Source of the DNA: Intoshia linei
Taxonomy: Eukaryota; Orthonectida; Rhopaluridae
Length of the DNA: 20,333 nucleotides
Direction of reading: 5' to 3'
Assembly: GCA_001642005.1 (NCBI GenBank)
Contig: LWCA01000688.1
Location: 1-20,333, forward strand
Shown here: positions 10,101-16,110 of the stretch, one piece after another
Position numbering within the stretch: the stretch's first letter is position 1
How the letters are laid out: the number at the start of each line of letters is the position of its first letter
Translations under genes and position numbers: made by a program
Notes under the pieces: model-generated
The model's database searches: none
What the model was told of the DNA's origin: nothing
What the model saw: only the letters and a program-made list of their open reading frames with translations

Positions 10101-12573
10101 TTTTAAAGCTATACCTGCAAGAGCTAACAGCGTCACGAAAAAGATTTTTGCATAAAAATAAAGCTCTTTTCTAAGAGTGTTTTTAAATACTTTCTCACAT
10201 TGCTGGGTAAATATACCAGTAACACCCACTTTAATCCTATAAAGAAAATCTTTAATCCGACTATAATAACCTGTAGCAATTTCTGGTAGTTTATCCAAAT
10301 ATCTCTTCACTTAATATAAACACTTTCCAAATACAAGACAAAGAATTCTTTCCGGCTCATAATTCGCGGTGGTTCACCACATTTTATATATTTGGTGATA
10401 ATACAATTATTATCAACATAAAATAAATCTCCTTGGCAGGTCCTAAAGAAAAGGTTGTACAAATCTTTACTTCTATCGCACACATGTGCGTCAGCTATTA
10501 CAAAAGTGTGAGGTTGAAAGTTTATATGGATATATGAAATATACTACACCTCCCCGATTAAGATAATACATAATCTTGAAAGTGTTAGAGTGGCTGAGTT
10601 TCGCGTTTGGTTTTGAAATGTTCGGTTGCACTTTGAGCATTTTATCAGTATTATTATCTTTAACAGTCTAAAATTAATGGCACGAGGCCTAAAATTTCAC
10701 CTCTAAATGTGACCCTTCGAGGTGAAATTTGTAGTTCACCGGTTTTAATTGGTGGGATGTGCAAATCACCTTCGTCTATTCTATTCTCTCATAAGTGGCT
10801 ATTTCAGCCAATGATATACCTGAATTCAAAATGAAGGTATCACGTATTACATCAACATCTTTCTGTGGCCAAGGATGACGGCATCTTCATTTTTCATCTT
10901 TGGACATTGAGTCGTCTGAAGGTTTATACAATTTCAAGACGGTCGTACACCATTTTGATAATAGAGGTGTTAGAAGGTCAGTAACAAAATAACCTTTAGC
11001 TTTATTAGCTAATCCAACATGATAATCTATACTCTTTAGAATATATGTCAGTTTGGCCAAACAACGCAATGGATATTGAACACTGTCAGATGTGTGCCAT
11101 GGATCGCAAAAAATATTTCCGTAGTAAGGTAAGTGTTGGCCAGGACTGTCGTATGTCATCTTAATTGTCAAACCTAGTTTTGTTGATGTTAATTTAGTGG
11201 GTCCAGAGAAAGTCTTATGGTTGCGTTTTACGTCGATGTTTACCCCATCGTCGCCACAATAGATACCTAGTATATCTCGTGCTTCAGAGACGTTTAGCCT
11301 AAGTCTCGATACGCAGCGTAAGAAGCAAATGCGTTAATCAGAGTGTTTTCATCAGTAAGTTGTAAGTGGAGATCCTGAGAGACGTGAGGATCCTGTTCGA
11401 TATTTAACGCCGAATCGTGTGACGGCAGGAGCATCTAACTTATTTGATAGATCAATTTCTTTTTTATAACAGAAAATAATATGAAGTTTGTAATTTAACG
11501 ATAATAAGATTTGTTGCTTTGATTTAAACTTTATTCTGTGTTCTAGAATAAAGGTGATGAAAAATAAATAAAGTATATAGTTTATATGGATATATGAAAT
11601 ATACTACACCACCGTTCTTAGAATTTTTTTCTCATCGTGTATAACCCTGTATTTTTATTTTTAAAAAAATATTAACACCCTAATGTATATACAACTATTA
11701 TTGTAGCTATTATATTATTTTGATAGAATGAAAATCAACAATCAAAAATTGTTTCTATATTTAAAGATTGGGCATTTGTTAAACACGGTTCCATTTAATT
11801 ATAAATTAAATTATTATTATTTAGAAAATACCAGTTTGGAAAAATTTATAAATTTTCAAAAAGTGTTATCTTTCTCTCAAGTAGACACGTTCAATTACAA
11901 TGTGTATAAAAAATCAAAAAAATTTTTGGTTTTATTTGTATTTGATACGGAATTGTATTTATTAATTTTTTTGTATTTAAAATCCGATTTAGAGAAAAGG
12001 ATTTGATATTTTCACACGTATTTAAAAAATTTGGAAAATTGACCCACTATGTGCAGTTTTGCTATACTAAAAATTATAATTTTATTGAAAAAACCTTTTT
12101 TATTGATTATACCAAAAAAACTTTCAATAGAAATTGTATTTTTATTCAGAACAGTAACCTTGAAAATTATTTGACATATCCGTGCAATAAAATGTTTTAT
12201 TTTGAAAGATTGGACAAATTTATTGAAAAGTCTATTAATACACCAAAGGTACTGTTTAAGTTTGAATTTTTTACTTAATCTTAGTTTTTAGAATTTTAAA
12301 AACAATCCACTTACTTGGTTAATAAAATATTTTCATCACAAGCAATTTGTAGTGAAACTCTTATATAAGGTAATCTTGTACATTTTCAATTTATTGTATT
12401 TTAGTTTATTATTACTGAGACAATTTATTTAACATATTTTTTTATAATTGGGATTTTTACTTTTTCCATTATTGCTGTTGCGATTCATACAGTATATAAT
12501 CGACAAATCGAAGGTAATATAAGATTAATATATATTTATTCGACTTTTAGGAGAATGGATATATTCTAATTAA
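949..12573 (+). CDS. Thioredoxin-domain transmembrane protein, TMX3-like (PDI family), 5'-partial, seven exons
   Basis: Proposed exons are 949-1124, 3061-3144, 3880-4024, 11707-11954, 11993-12248, 12405-12513 and 12551-12573. They sum to 1041 nt (346 codons plus TAA) with every phase matching. Exon 1 opens FYYNWCELCD, a thioredoxin active site (WCxxC; TMX3 usually has WCGHC), and ends NFPKVK with the conserved cis-Pro region. Exon 2 (YDYP, then LIDFIYS) matches the end of that domain. Exons 3-5 resemble the redox-inactive thioredoxin-like domains: FSQVDTFNYNVYKKSKKFLV aligns in pattern with the TMX3 b' domain. Exon 6 carries one membrane span (about GIFTFSIIAVAI). The tail is only about 15 residues and lacks KDEL or KKxx. 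Family knowledge suggests an ER-membrane oxidoreductase. Signal peptide and domain start lie before the window. The protein is highly diverged, Lys/Asn/Tyr-rich. It could be another TMX/PDI member, but the fold assignment is firm. Confidence 0.78.
1674..1765 (+). repeat. Direct repeat A, copy 1
   Basis: About 90 bp sharing long identical blocks with 2059-2150, such as AAAATAAAGTAAAAACAGT, AAAAATTGTCATAAAT and AAATTCCAGAAAAAATAAAA. It lies in the first visible TMX3-like intron. The copies are about 386 bp apart. Confidence 0.8.
2059..2150 (+). repeat. Direct repeat A, copy 2
   Basis: Second copy of the 90-bp repeat at 1674-1765, in the same orientation. Small substitutions and short indels separate the copies, so this is an old tandem-style duplication or two copies of one small element. 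Two minus-strand open frames between them (1665-1871 and 1855-2046) show no recognisable domain. Confidence 0.8.
2416..2685 (+). pseudogene. BED-like zinc-finger N-terminus of a hAT-type transposase
   Basis: An 89-codon frame. From about residue 28 it reads FNAKKRLSDIEKVQYFCTEY, then LFCNICSKLI and VDSHRKSNTHN. The spacing (CxxC, then HxxxHxxxxxH) and the preceding EYPSEF match the DNA-binding finger found at the N-terminus of a hAT lineage related to CGGBP1-like proteins. The first 27 residues are hydrophobic and probably not part of the protein. No core or C-terminal transposase follows, so it is a truncated copy within a host intron. The element at 13887-15002 carries a C-terminal half of what may be the same lineage, but common origin is not shown. 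Confidence 0.65.
2686..3060. other. Intron sequence, nothing recognised
   Basis: AT-rich, with no coding or repeat structure seen. It ends at the acceptor of exon 2. Confidence 0.5.
3061..3144 (+). CDS. Exon 2 of the TMX3-like gene
   Basis: Acceptor ATATTTAG at 3053-3060 and a consensus donor GTAAGT at 3145-3150. The split TA|T codon joins to exon 1. The reading IKNNNHYDYPISEITSHKLI matches the end of a thioredoxin fold (LxxxxxYxYxGxRxxxxII in TMX3). Confidence 0.72.
3145..3879. other. Second visible intron of the TMX3-like gene
   Basis: It runs from donor GTAAGT to acceptor TTTATTTAG. A short acceptor-like CCACAG followed by an open stretch (RDVIVVYAFWK) near 3201-3260 was noticed but is not needed for the reading frame. 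Nothing else is recognised. Confidence 0.5.
3880..4024 (+). CDS. Exon 3 of the TMX3-like gene
   Basis: Acceptor TTTATTTAG at 3871-3879; the split codon AT|A joins exon 2. The donor chosen is GTCAGT at 4025, because it gives phase 0 and keeps the join to the exon at 11707 open. A downstream GT at 4035 would break the frame. The segment VIDNLQAIKKCYPVQCFVKI resembles the start of the second thioredoxin-like domain. Similarity is weak; phase agreement is the main support. Confidence 0.62.
4630..4870 (-). pseudogene. Gag-like CCHC zinc-knuckle remnant of a retroelement
   Basis: One minus-strand frame reads KRAEALIMLQGNIPQEPM, a stop, NVKFKYQNKCLSCGRYAHIS, a stop, then CPLKLKK. The spacing CxxCxxxxHxxxxC (codons within 4721-4762) is a retroviral-type zinc knuckle, which binds RNA in gag proteins. 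The frame is broken by stops near 4800 and at 4724-4726. No reverse transcriptase, protease or LTR was recognised nearby, so the retroelement class cannot be named. Confidence 0.55.
4871..5730. other. Unassigned intron sequence
   Basis: No protein motif was recognised on either strand, and no repeat was found by eye. The less AT-rich part near 5150-5240 may belong to the retroelement of the gag-like remnant. Confidence 0.4.
5731..6035 (-). pseudogene. Mariner-like transposase of the plant/DD39D type, C-terminal remnant
   Basis: The minus strand from 6035 reads AWFFNAIQSVQHHYSPKTID and ELISFVSNAFNDL. A +1 shift near 5937 then leads to LDNVFLTLQQCMEETM, YKLPHIGKARL and NGTLP, ending at TAA 5731-5733. 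The series GFFNAIQSLQ, TIDELI, FLTLQ and YKxPHxxKxxLxxxGxLP is the tail that follows the last catalytic Asp in plant- and oomycete-type mariner transposases. The catalytic SPDxNxLDL block itself is not visible upstream of 6035, so the copy is truncated as well as frameshifted. The family call rests on recall of these motifs. Confidence 0.68.
6036..6521. other. Spacer between mariner remnant and virus-like block
   Basis: Contains an alternating TA/CATA tract at about 6142-6172. No coding motif is recognised. The end near 6420-6520 has higher GC and may be a decayed continuation of the virus-like frame on the minus strand. Confidence 0.4.
6522..6969 (-). pseudogene. Multi-spanning membrane segment, probably from the virus-like insertion
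   Basis: The minus strand starts at ATG 6969 (MVQSLLLGLF) with two hydrophobic stretches. After a frameshift near 6820 it continues in the frame that ends at 6522. That part has at least three more strongly hydrophobic segments separated by short polar loops (for example ILGMAHNYVILICTHG and FMVTVVSGLF). Such a membrane-rich region fits the replication-complex anchor of a positive-strand RNA virus polyprotein, and the strand and location agree with the protease and polymerase remnants. No homologue is recognised directly, so a transposon or host origin is possible. The codon pattern looks protein-like despite the break. Confidence 0.45.
6970..7431. other. Spacer inside the insertion cluster
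   Basis: AT-rich, with no recognisable coding region on either strand. Confidence 0.45.
7432..7492 (+). repeat. Direct repeat B, copy 1
   Basis: About 60 bp, nearly identical to 8013-8073. It includes AGCTCACCCTGATACTTAG and TTTTTGAACATATCTCGATGA. The two copies are 581 bp apart and bracket the unassigned frame at 7571-7924. Confidence 0.85.
7571..7924 (-). pseudogene. Unrecognised open frame between direct repeats B
   Basis: A 117-codon frame starting MQNKWPAKIF, with charged helical composition (for example CLKKLNESRLNKLLKSEIDD) and ending SPYLKR. I do not recognise the family. The frame downstream toward 7500 continues to look coding in another register and is rich in basic residues (HQHQNRRKRE), so this may be a broken longer gene. 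It lies on the same strand as the virus-like pieces and between two copies of a 60-bp repeat. It may be viral, but no motif shows it. The opposite-strand frame at 7707-7973 is its antisense shadow. Confidence 0.35.
8013..8073 (+). repeat. Direct repeat B, copy 2
   Basis: Second copy of the repeat at 7432-7492, in the same orientation with a few substitutions. On the minus strand it is preceded by TTTTCTTTTCAG (around 8090-8101), which looks like a splice acceptor, but no exon could be built on it. Confidence 0.85.
8109..8501 (-). pseudogene. Virus-like fragment: membrane segment plus possible VPg/protease-start region
   Basis: A 130-codon frame with a hydrophobic stretch near residues 12-25 (VFTLIISILTWF), then a polar region and the end LTTTTFETVPIVLV. 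I do not recognise it directly. Its layout parallels the block at about 9900-10150: membrane segment, linker with an EI(I)P-like motif, the shared pentapeptide RSNYL, then a LLT/ILT strand. It may be a diverged second copy of the segment just before the virus-like protease. The resemblance is weak and based on spacing plus a few residues. Confidence 0.35.
8542..8880 (-). pseudogene. Tc1-like transposase, central fragment
   Basis: The minus strand reads KSYDKRNRWCRMRHD, a stop, then after a shift IF, a stop, DEAKIHLYPNSKSYVRRPK, YGHGG, KVNGNMNSAAYQMVMLEALP and YMLQQ. It parallels the Tc1 series RxxWCxxH, FSDExxFxLxxxxxxxYVRRP, VWGxxxxxG, GxMNxxxYxxIL and FQQDNAP. The second catalytic Asp is the D of DEAK, and the fragment ends just before the QQDNAP block. 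It is broken by stops and a shift around 8800-8840. It carries the part of the protein missing from the remnant at 371-638, but the two need not be one family. Confidence 0.75.
8881..9238. other. Spacer, nothing recognised
   Basis: AT-rich with poly-A/T tracts near 8940-9006. No coding motif or repeat was identified. Confidence 0.45.
9239..9365 (+). repeat. Direct repeat X, copy 1, at the downstream edge of the protease remnant
   Basis: 127 bp matching 11446-11572 with about 9 differences by hand count (about 93% identity), including TTCTAGAATAAAGGTGATGA. On the minus strand it directly follows the protease frame, which stays open through the repeat to 9169. It is either a shared piece of two virus-like copies or a small repetitive element present at both places. 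Confidence 0.88.
9366..10640 (-). pseudogene. Virus-like polyprotein remnant: membrane anchor, possible VPg, chymotrypsin-like cysteine protease
   Basis: Read on the minus strand from ATG 10640, in several frames. First, HTFVIADAHVC and an anchor (YFYAKIFFVTLLALAGIALK, about 10100-10160). Next, a short Arg/Tyr-containing stretch (EIPTNYSTRRIRGP, about 10010-10060) that could be a VPg. Then the protease: ILTAPHG (about 9915-9936) as the candidate catalytic-His loop, VDCTAPV (Cys codon 9472-9474) as a nucleophile motif like GxCG of 3C-type proteases, and GLHCA (9412-9426) as the substrate-pocket strand. A viral 3C-like protease would cleave the polyprotein. Frameshifts lie near 10530, 10311, 9990 and 9895, and a stop lies near 9703. 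The Gly usually flanking Cys is Asp before and Thr after. The virus family is not identified. Confidence 0.6.
10519..10550 (+). repeat. Direct repeat Y, copy 1
   Basis: 32 bp identical to 11579-11610. In one minus-strand frame both copies read VVYFIYPYK preceded by Gly-Gly, so the repeat probably derives from virus-like coding sequence. Confidence 0.85.
10660..11445 (-). pseudogene. RNA-dependent RNA polymerase remnant, noda-like, C-terminal half
   Basis: On the minus strand the palm motifs appear in order. Motif B is SRLSGSPLTT (SGSP codons 11368-11379) followed, after a frameshift near 11345-11366, by NTLINAFASYAAYR. Motif C is YCGDDGVNI (GDD codons 11247-11255), after another frameshift and stops near 11270-11300. 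Next comes LPYYGNIFCDPW, then PLRCLAKLTY, resembling the block after motif D in nodavirus-type polymerases (FLGRVFxDPxxxxxSxxxPxRxLxKLH). A more distal part (ISLAEIATYERI) and a final frame end at TAA 10660-10662. The N-terminal fingers and motif A are missing, replaced at 11446 by repeat X. The sequence GDD plus SGxPxTTxxNT excludes a reverse transcriptase. It is a dead endogenous viral element in a host intron. Confidence 0.75.
11446..11572 (+). repeat. Direct repeat X, copy 2, at the upstream edge of the polymerase remnant
   Basis: Partner of 9239-9365. On the minus strand it runs open and in frame into the polymerase fragment, ending EIDLS just before the viral-looking stretch. Repeat Y copy 2 follows only 6 bp away (11579), whereas in the other copy X and Y are 1153 bp apart. 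Confidence 0.88.
11579..11610 (+). repeat. Direct repeat Y, copy 2
   Basis: 32 bp identical to 10519-10550. Beyond it (11611-11706) lies ordinary AT-rich intron leading to the acceptor of exon 4. Confidence 0.85.
11707..12248 (+). CDS. Exons 4 and 5 of the TMX3-like gene, split by a 38-nt intron
   Basis: Exon 4 is 11707-11954 (acceptor ATTGTAG). Exon 5 is 11993-12248 (donor AAG|GTACTG). The 38 nt between them begin GTATTT and end GATTTAG, and removing them restores frame. Unspliced, two frames of about 90 codons overlap at 12003-12006. The same gene has a 37-nt intron further on and the neighbouring gene has several below 50 nt, so a real mini-intron is preferred over a frameshift. Motifs are YYYLENTSLEKFI, FSQVDTF, KKFLVLFVFDTE, and LDKFIEKSINTPK at the end of the last thioredoxin-like domain. 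Confidence 0.7.
12405..12573 (+). CDS. Exons 6 and 7 of the TMX3-like gene: membrane anchor and stop
   Basis: Exon 6 is 12405-12513 after TATTTTAG and encodes a hydrophobic span of about 22 residues followed by HTVYNRQIE. A 37-nt intron (GTAATA to CTTTTAG, 12514-12550) leads to exon 7, which adds GEWIYSN and TAA at 12571-12573. The short tail after the span matches the position of the TMX3 anchor, though no ER-retrieval motif is present. Confidence 0.7.
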
Positions 12574-13886
12574 ACTATGCGAAATGAATGATAATTTGAT
12601 ATTTAACAACTATAATTATAAATATTTGTTTATTAATTGTTATAAGTATAAATATTGAATTTATATACGATTTTATTTTTTTTTCGATGTGTTGGTTCAA
12701 TTCTTATTTATTTTCTTTACTGCAATAAATAGTCAAATAATAAAATGACCCTTTTCTTGTTTTATTAAAGTATTGTTGTCTAATGACCAGTATATCATTA
12801 TGTTAATTTAACGCCGTCTGGGTGGATCATAATTGAATATTATATGCTATAATTACTAAAAATTGAGTCCACTTGATAATCTCATCAATATATTATATCG
12901 GAACTGTTTATGATGTCAGCAGGGTATTATTTTTGAAAGGATTCAAATATATCAGTATGATTCCTGGTATATTATTGTCCACAGTAGTGAGTTGAACATT
13001 ACTTTTTTAGAAACTCTATAAAATTTTTTTTAAAAATCAATAAGGACTTTATTTCAATTTTACTAAAACTAACTAAGAATAGTATAATACTGTAATTTTT
13101 TAATTATTTAATTTATACAAATTTAAACAATGGCAATATAAACAAACAATGTTATCAATATTTTCAACTAAATGCCAAGTATGACAAACGGTTCGACATT
13201 TATTACAATAAGTGTAAAGTTCTATAAAATATAATGATATTAATACTTATTATAAATAATTTACCTTTAATGTTTGTTTCACATATAATACACATTAAAT
13301 TTTTAGTAAAATTTTGTTTCTTAACTAATGCACACGATTTAGGATAGTTATCTAATAAATAAATTGAGATTCAATTAACGATAAAACATACTTATAAAAT
13401 GTAGTAGACTTGTGGCCTGATTGATGAAACCACTAGAACGTAAAATGTCAGAATAAAGATACACATAAAATTCCACCTTTGCGTTCAATTCCCAAGATAA
13501 TATTCTAAACTGATTTAAAAGATTAGCTGTTTTTATATTGATACCTTTTTATAAATGTTTTTTCAATGTACATATTCATAAAAATGTATGGTTTGGGGAA
13601 TATATCTAAATAAAAAGTATCCAGTGTTTAAATTGGCAATCATTTTAAATGGTGACATATTAATATACCTTTATGATTTGATATCTAAAAATAACAAATT
13701 GATCAGTTGATTAAAAAAATTACATTGTACAAAGCATTTTTTATTAAAAAAAATATTGGAGACATTGCAACAAATGTTTCTATCTTGTTTTTACTTACAA
13801 AATATTCCAAACTATAATTAATGATTCAAACCAATGTAACAATTTTATTATTAAAATTTGAAATAATAAATTATATCTATCATCAC
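12574..13886. other. 3' flank of the TMX3-like gene and intergenic sequence
   Basis: No coding region was recognised. AATAAA at 12724-12729 and 12739-12744 lie about 150-170 bp after the stop and could serve as poly(A) signals for the TMX3-like transcript. The rest is AT-rich without visible structure. Confidence 0.45.
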
Positions 13887-15002
13887 TAGGGCGAATTATG
13901 TCATAAAACTAATTTTTCTTTTTAATAATATAAAATTGTTATAAATGTATGAGGGAACTCTAATAAACACATTTAATGGGGTATATCGATTTTTAAAAAG
14001 TCATAAATGTCATATTTTTTTCTTAATTGTCATAATTTAATAAAATGTTTATTTTCATTGATTTCCCAATGTCAAATAAACCAAATTATCTCACTGAAAT
14101 CTACAATTTGTTTCAAGTACATTATTTTAATATTAATTATCTTTAAGAGTAGTATCACTACAGTAATTATAATTAACTGCTTTTTTATGCAGCTATTAAC
14201 TGCGTCCTACATGATTTGTGCTGGTAAAAATTTAAAACAATTTTATAGTCAGCTTTTTCACGTTACCTGTGTATGCCATTTACTTCACAATTGCTGTTTA
14301 AAAATAAAGTCTTATTTTGGTGAGGTTAACACTTTAATTAGTGCCATGAAGATACTAACAGAAAAAAATAAGTCGCATAGAAATGATTTTATCAGGATCG
14401 GTTTTCCGCCAATTCCTGTTGTAACAAGATAGGGTAGTTGGATAAGAGTGGCAGGGTATTATGCGTCAAACTTGCCTCAAGTTATTGATATCGTTGAATG
14501 TATGAAAGGTGATATTATAATTCTAAATAAGGCAAAATCAACTATATATCAACCAAACCTGCGACAACAGCTTTTATATATAAGCCTGAACTATGAGAAA
14601 TTTTCATCAATTATTAAACAACTCGAGAGCGAGTGCATGACGATCGAAAAAGCATTAAATTTGATAGACTCTACTACATTTGGAACAGATGAATGTTCAA
14701 CAAAGACATATATTGAAAACAGGCTCATAAAAAATGATATCTTAACAATAAAGAATATGGTAAATAAATGCGTATCACCAAAAACTTATTCTCAGCTATT
14801 GAATTGTCAAGCCTCATCATCAAGTATTGAAAGATCCTTTTTGATGTTGAAGGATCTATTATCCGACGAAAGAAATTTTTTAAAAACGAATATTCATGAA
14901 TACATTTTATTGTACTATAATAAATGAATTTGTCATAAAGTCATATTTTTTTTTGTTAAAATGTCATTTGTTTGAATTTTTGGTCATAAATAAATTGCCC
15001 TA
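13887..15002 (+). mobile_element. Short hAT element with terminal repeats and 8-bp target duplication
   Basis: The left end TAGGGCGAATTAT (13887) and the inverted right end (TAGGGCAATTTAT read on the minus strand from 15002) form imperfect terminal inverted repeats. Flanking 8-mers ATCATCAC (13879-13886) and ATTATCAC (15003-15010) agree at 7 of 8 positions and fit the nTnnnnAn pattern of Ac-type hATs. The 1116-bp interior is mostly one transposase C-terminal region, so the 5' part of a full element has been deleted. Several GTCATAA words sit near both ends. Confidence 0.85.
14007..14927 (+). pseudogene. hAT transposase C-terminal half with one nonsense codon
   Basis: One frame covers 14007-14927 with a single TAG at 14430-14432. 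Recognisable protein starts near 14190: TASYMICAGKNLKQFYSQLF, HVTCVCHLLHN, VNTLISAMKIL, then PPIPVVTR, the stop, and GSWIRVAGYYA. Relatives have VTRWGTWLxAAxYYA, so the stop replaces the family Trp, one base change from TGG. The end carries the dimerisation motif (SSSSIERSFLMLKDLLSDER). The first 60 residues are hydrophobic and probably not coding; TTTTTTATGCAG at 14183-14194 just before the homologous part could be a splice acceptor. The N-terminal zinc finger and first catalytic Asp are absent, so the protein could not act alone even without the stop. Confidence 0.82.
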
Positions 15003-16033
15003 ATTATCACTAATAAATAAACTAAATTATAGTAGTCGACCACATATTGTCAAAATAATAAAAGTAAATATTAGTAACATATTTAGTAATGTGTGACCAT
15101 AAATATCTATTTTTGATAAACTACGTTTAAGCTTTTAAACATGGTACCGACTTTATAATATGGTTCTCCATGTTTAGTTATACAGTTTATTTTTTTAAAT
15201 TTGTTTCTAGCTCAATTTTTTTGGATTTTATTAACGATGTAATTTCTCGAATTCTGGCTATTTACATTATTTAAATTGTATTCAATGCATAATTTGCATT
15301 GCATATAATTTAGCAGATATGACTATTTATAACGTAGTAATTCAACGAGTTTAAAGTAATGATGATGGATAAATTAATTATTAATTACTAATAAATAAAT
15401 TCATATATTAATAAAGGTTGAGTCATCCATTCTAAATAAGAATAAATGTAATATACAATGTATATAATATGTGAATATCAAACAGCATTCCATAACTGAA
15501 ACGTTAATCCCTGGTACCACACGTATATCTTCAATTAAAAATTAAAGAACAAAATAAAAACTCCAAATTAATAGATTTTATGATTAAAACAGCTTGGTTT
15601 GCATAGTTGAAACCTACAAATTACGTTCGTTCATTTAAAATTTTTTTACTAAAAATACGAGAAAATAATTGCTAAAAATCATTACACCAAACTTGATTTT
15701 GTCGCCATGACGGATCGGTGGGTCCTTATATAAAATGTAAACGTTTCGCACATATTACACCTAAAGTAACTGTGTCGCTACAGTTTGGAAGCCTGCGCAA
15801 TTTATACTAAAAATTAGTATTTTTGTCCTTACGCGTTTTACAATCACTAATCGTTTTATAAGAATGACTTTTGAATAATATAGAAAAATCGTCCCACATC
15901 TAAAATAACCTGTATTAAAAAAATAATAAAAATACACATTTCTTGTAAAAATTTTCTACGAAATGATTCACAATCCTGTGATCATTCTTTATAAATAATA
16001 AAAAAAATAATAAAAATAAACAAAAAATAAGCG
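15003..16033. other. Intergenic sequence, nothing firmly recognised
   Basis: Mostly AT-rich. A patch at about 15705-15830 is richer in G+C and CpG, with TATATAAAA (15728-15736) and an open plus-strand reading (VGPYIKCKRFAHITPKVTV). No family was recognised, and it may be a fragment of an older element. Confidence 0.4.
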
Positions 16034-16110
16034 GTCTAGAGCAGTGGTTCCCAAACTTTTTCCACCATGGACCACTTCTTACAAAAAAAATTTGTGTGGA
16101 CTACATAATT
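16034..16110 (+). mobile_element. 5' end of a Buster-like hAT transposon
   Basis: CAGTGGTTCCCAAACTTTTT starts at 16042 and is the typical Buster-type hAT terminus, followed by GGACCACTTCTT. The preceding 8 bases GTCTAGAG (16034-16041) have the nnnTAnnn pattern and closely resemble the duplication beside the hAT end at 370. No matching 3' end (reverse complement ending CCACTG) was seen downstream, so the element is truncated or its end has decayed. How far it extends is unknown. Confidence 0.75.

Larger units (their letters stand above)
4025..11706 (+). other. 7.7-kb intron of the TMX3-like gene, filled with antisense insertions
   Basis: This intron is at least four times longer than any other in the two genes. 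Every recognisable coding fragment inside it (gag-like, mariner, Tc1, virus-like) reads on the strand opposite to the host gene. That is consistent with selection against sense-strand splice and poly(A) signals, though the number of insertions is too small to test. Confidence 0.6.

Noticed and set aside
11247..11255. Reading the GDD motif as part of a reverse transcriptase
   Set aside because: Reverse transcriptases carry xxDD of another context (YADD/FADD), and the upstream SGSPLTT and NTLINAF motifs belong to RdRps.
11728..12278. Two separate small plus-strand genes of 92 and 91 codons
   Set aside because: The apparent stop at 12004 falls after a GT-AG segment of 38 nt. Splicing gives one frame that continues into the TMX3-like chain, and the second frame begins at TTG, not ATG.
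14007..14190. N-terminal 60 residues of the open frame as true transposase
   Set aside because: Hydrophobic, AT-driven sequence without family similarity; recognisable transposase begins near 14190.
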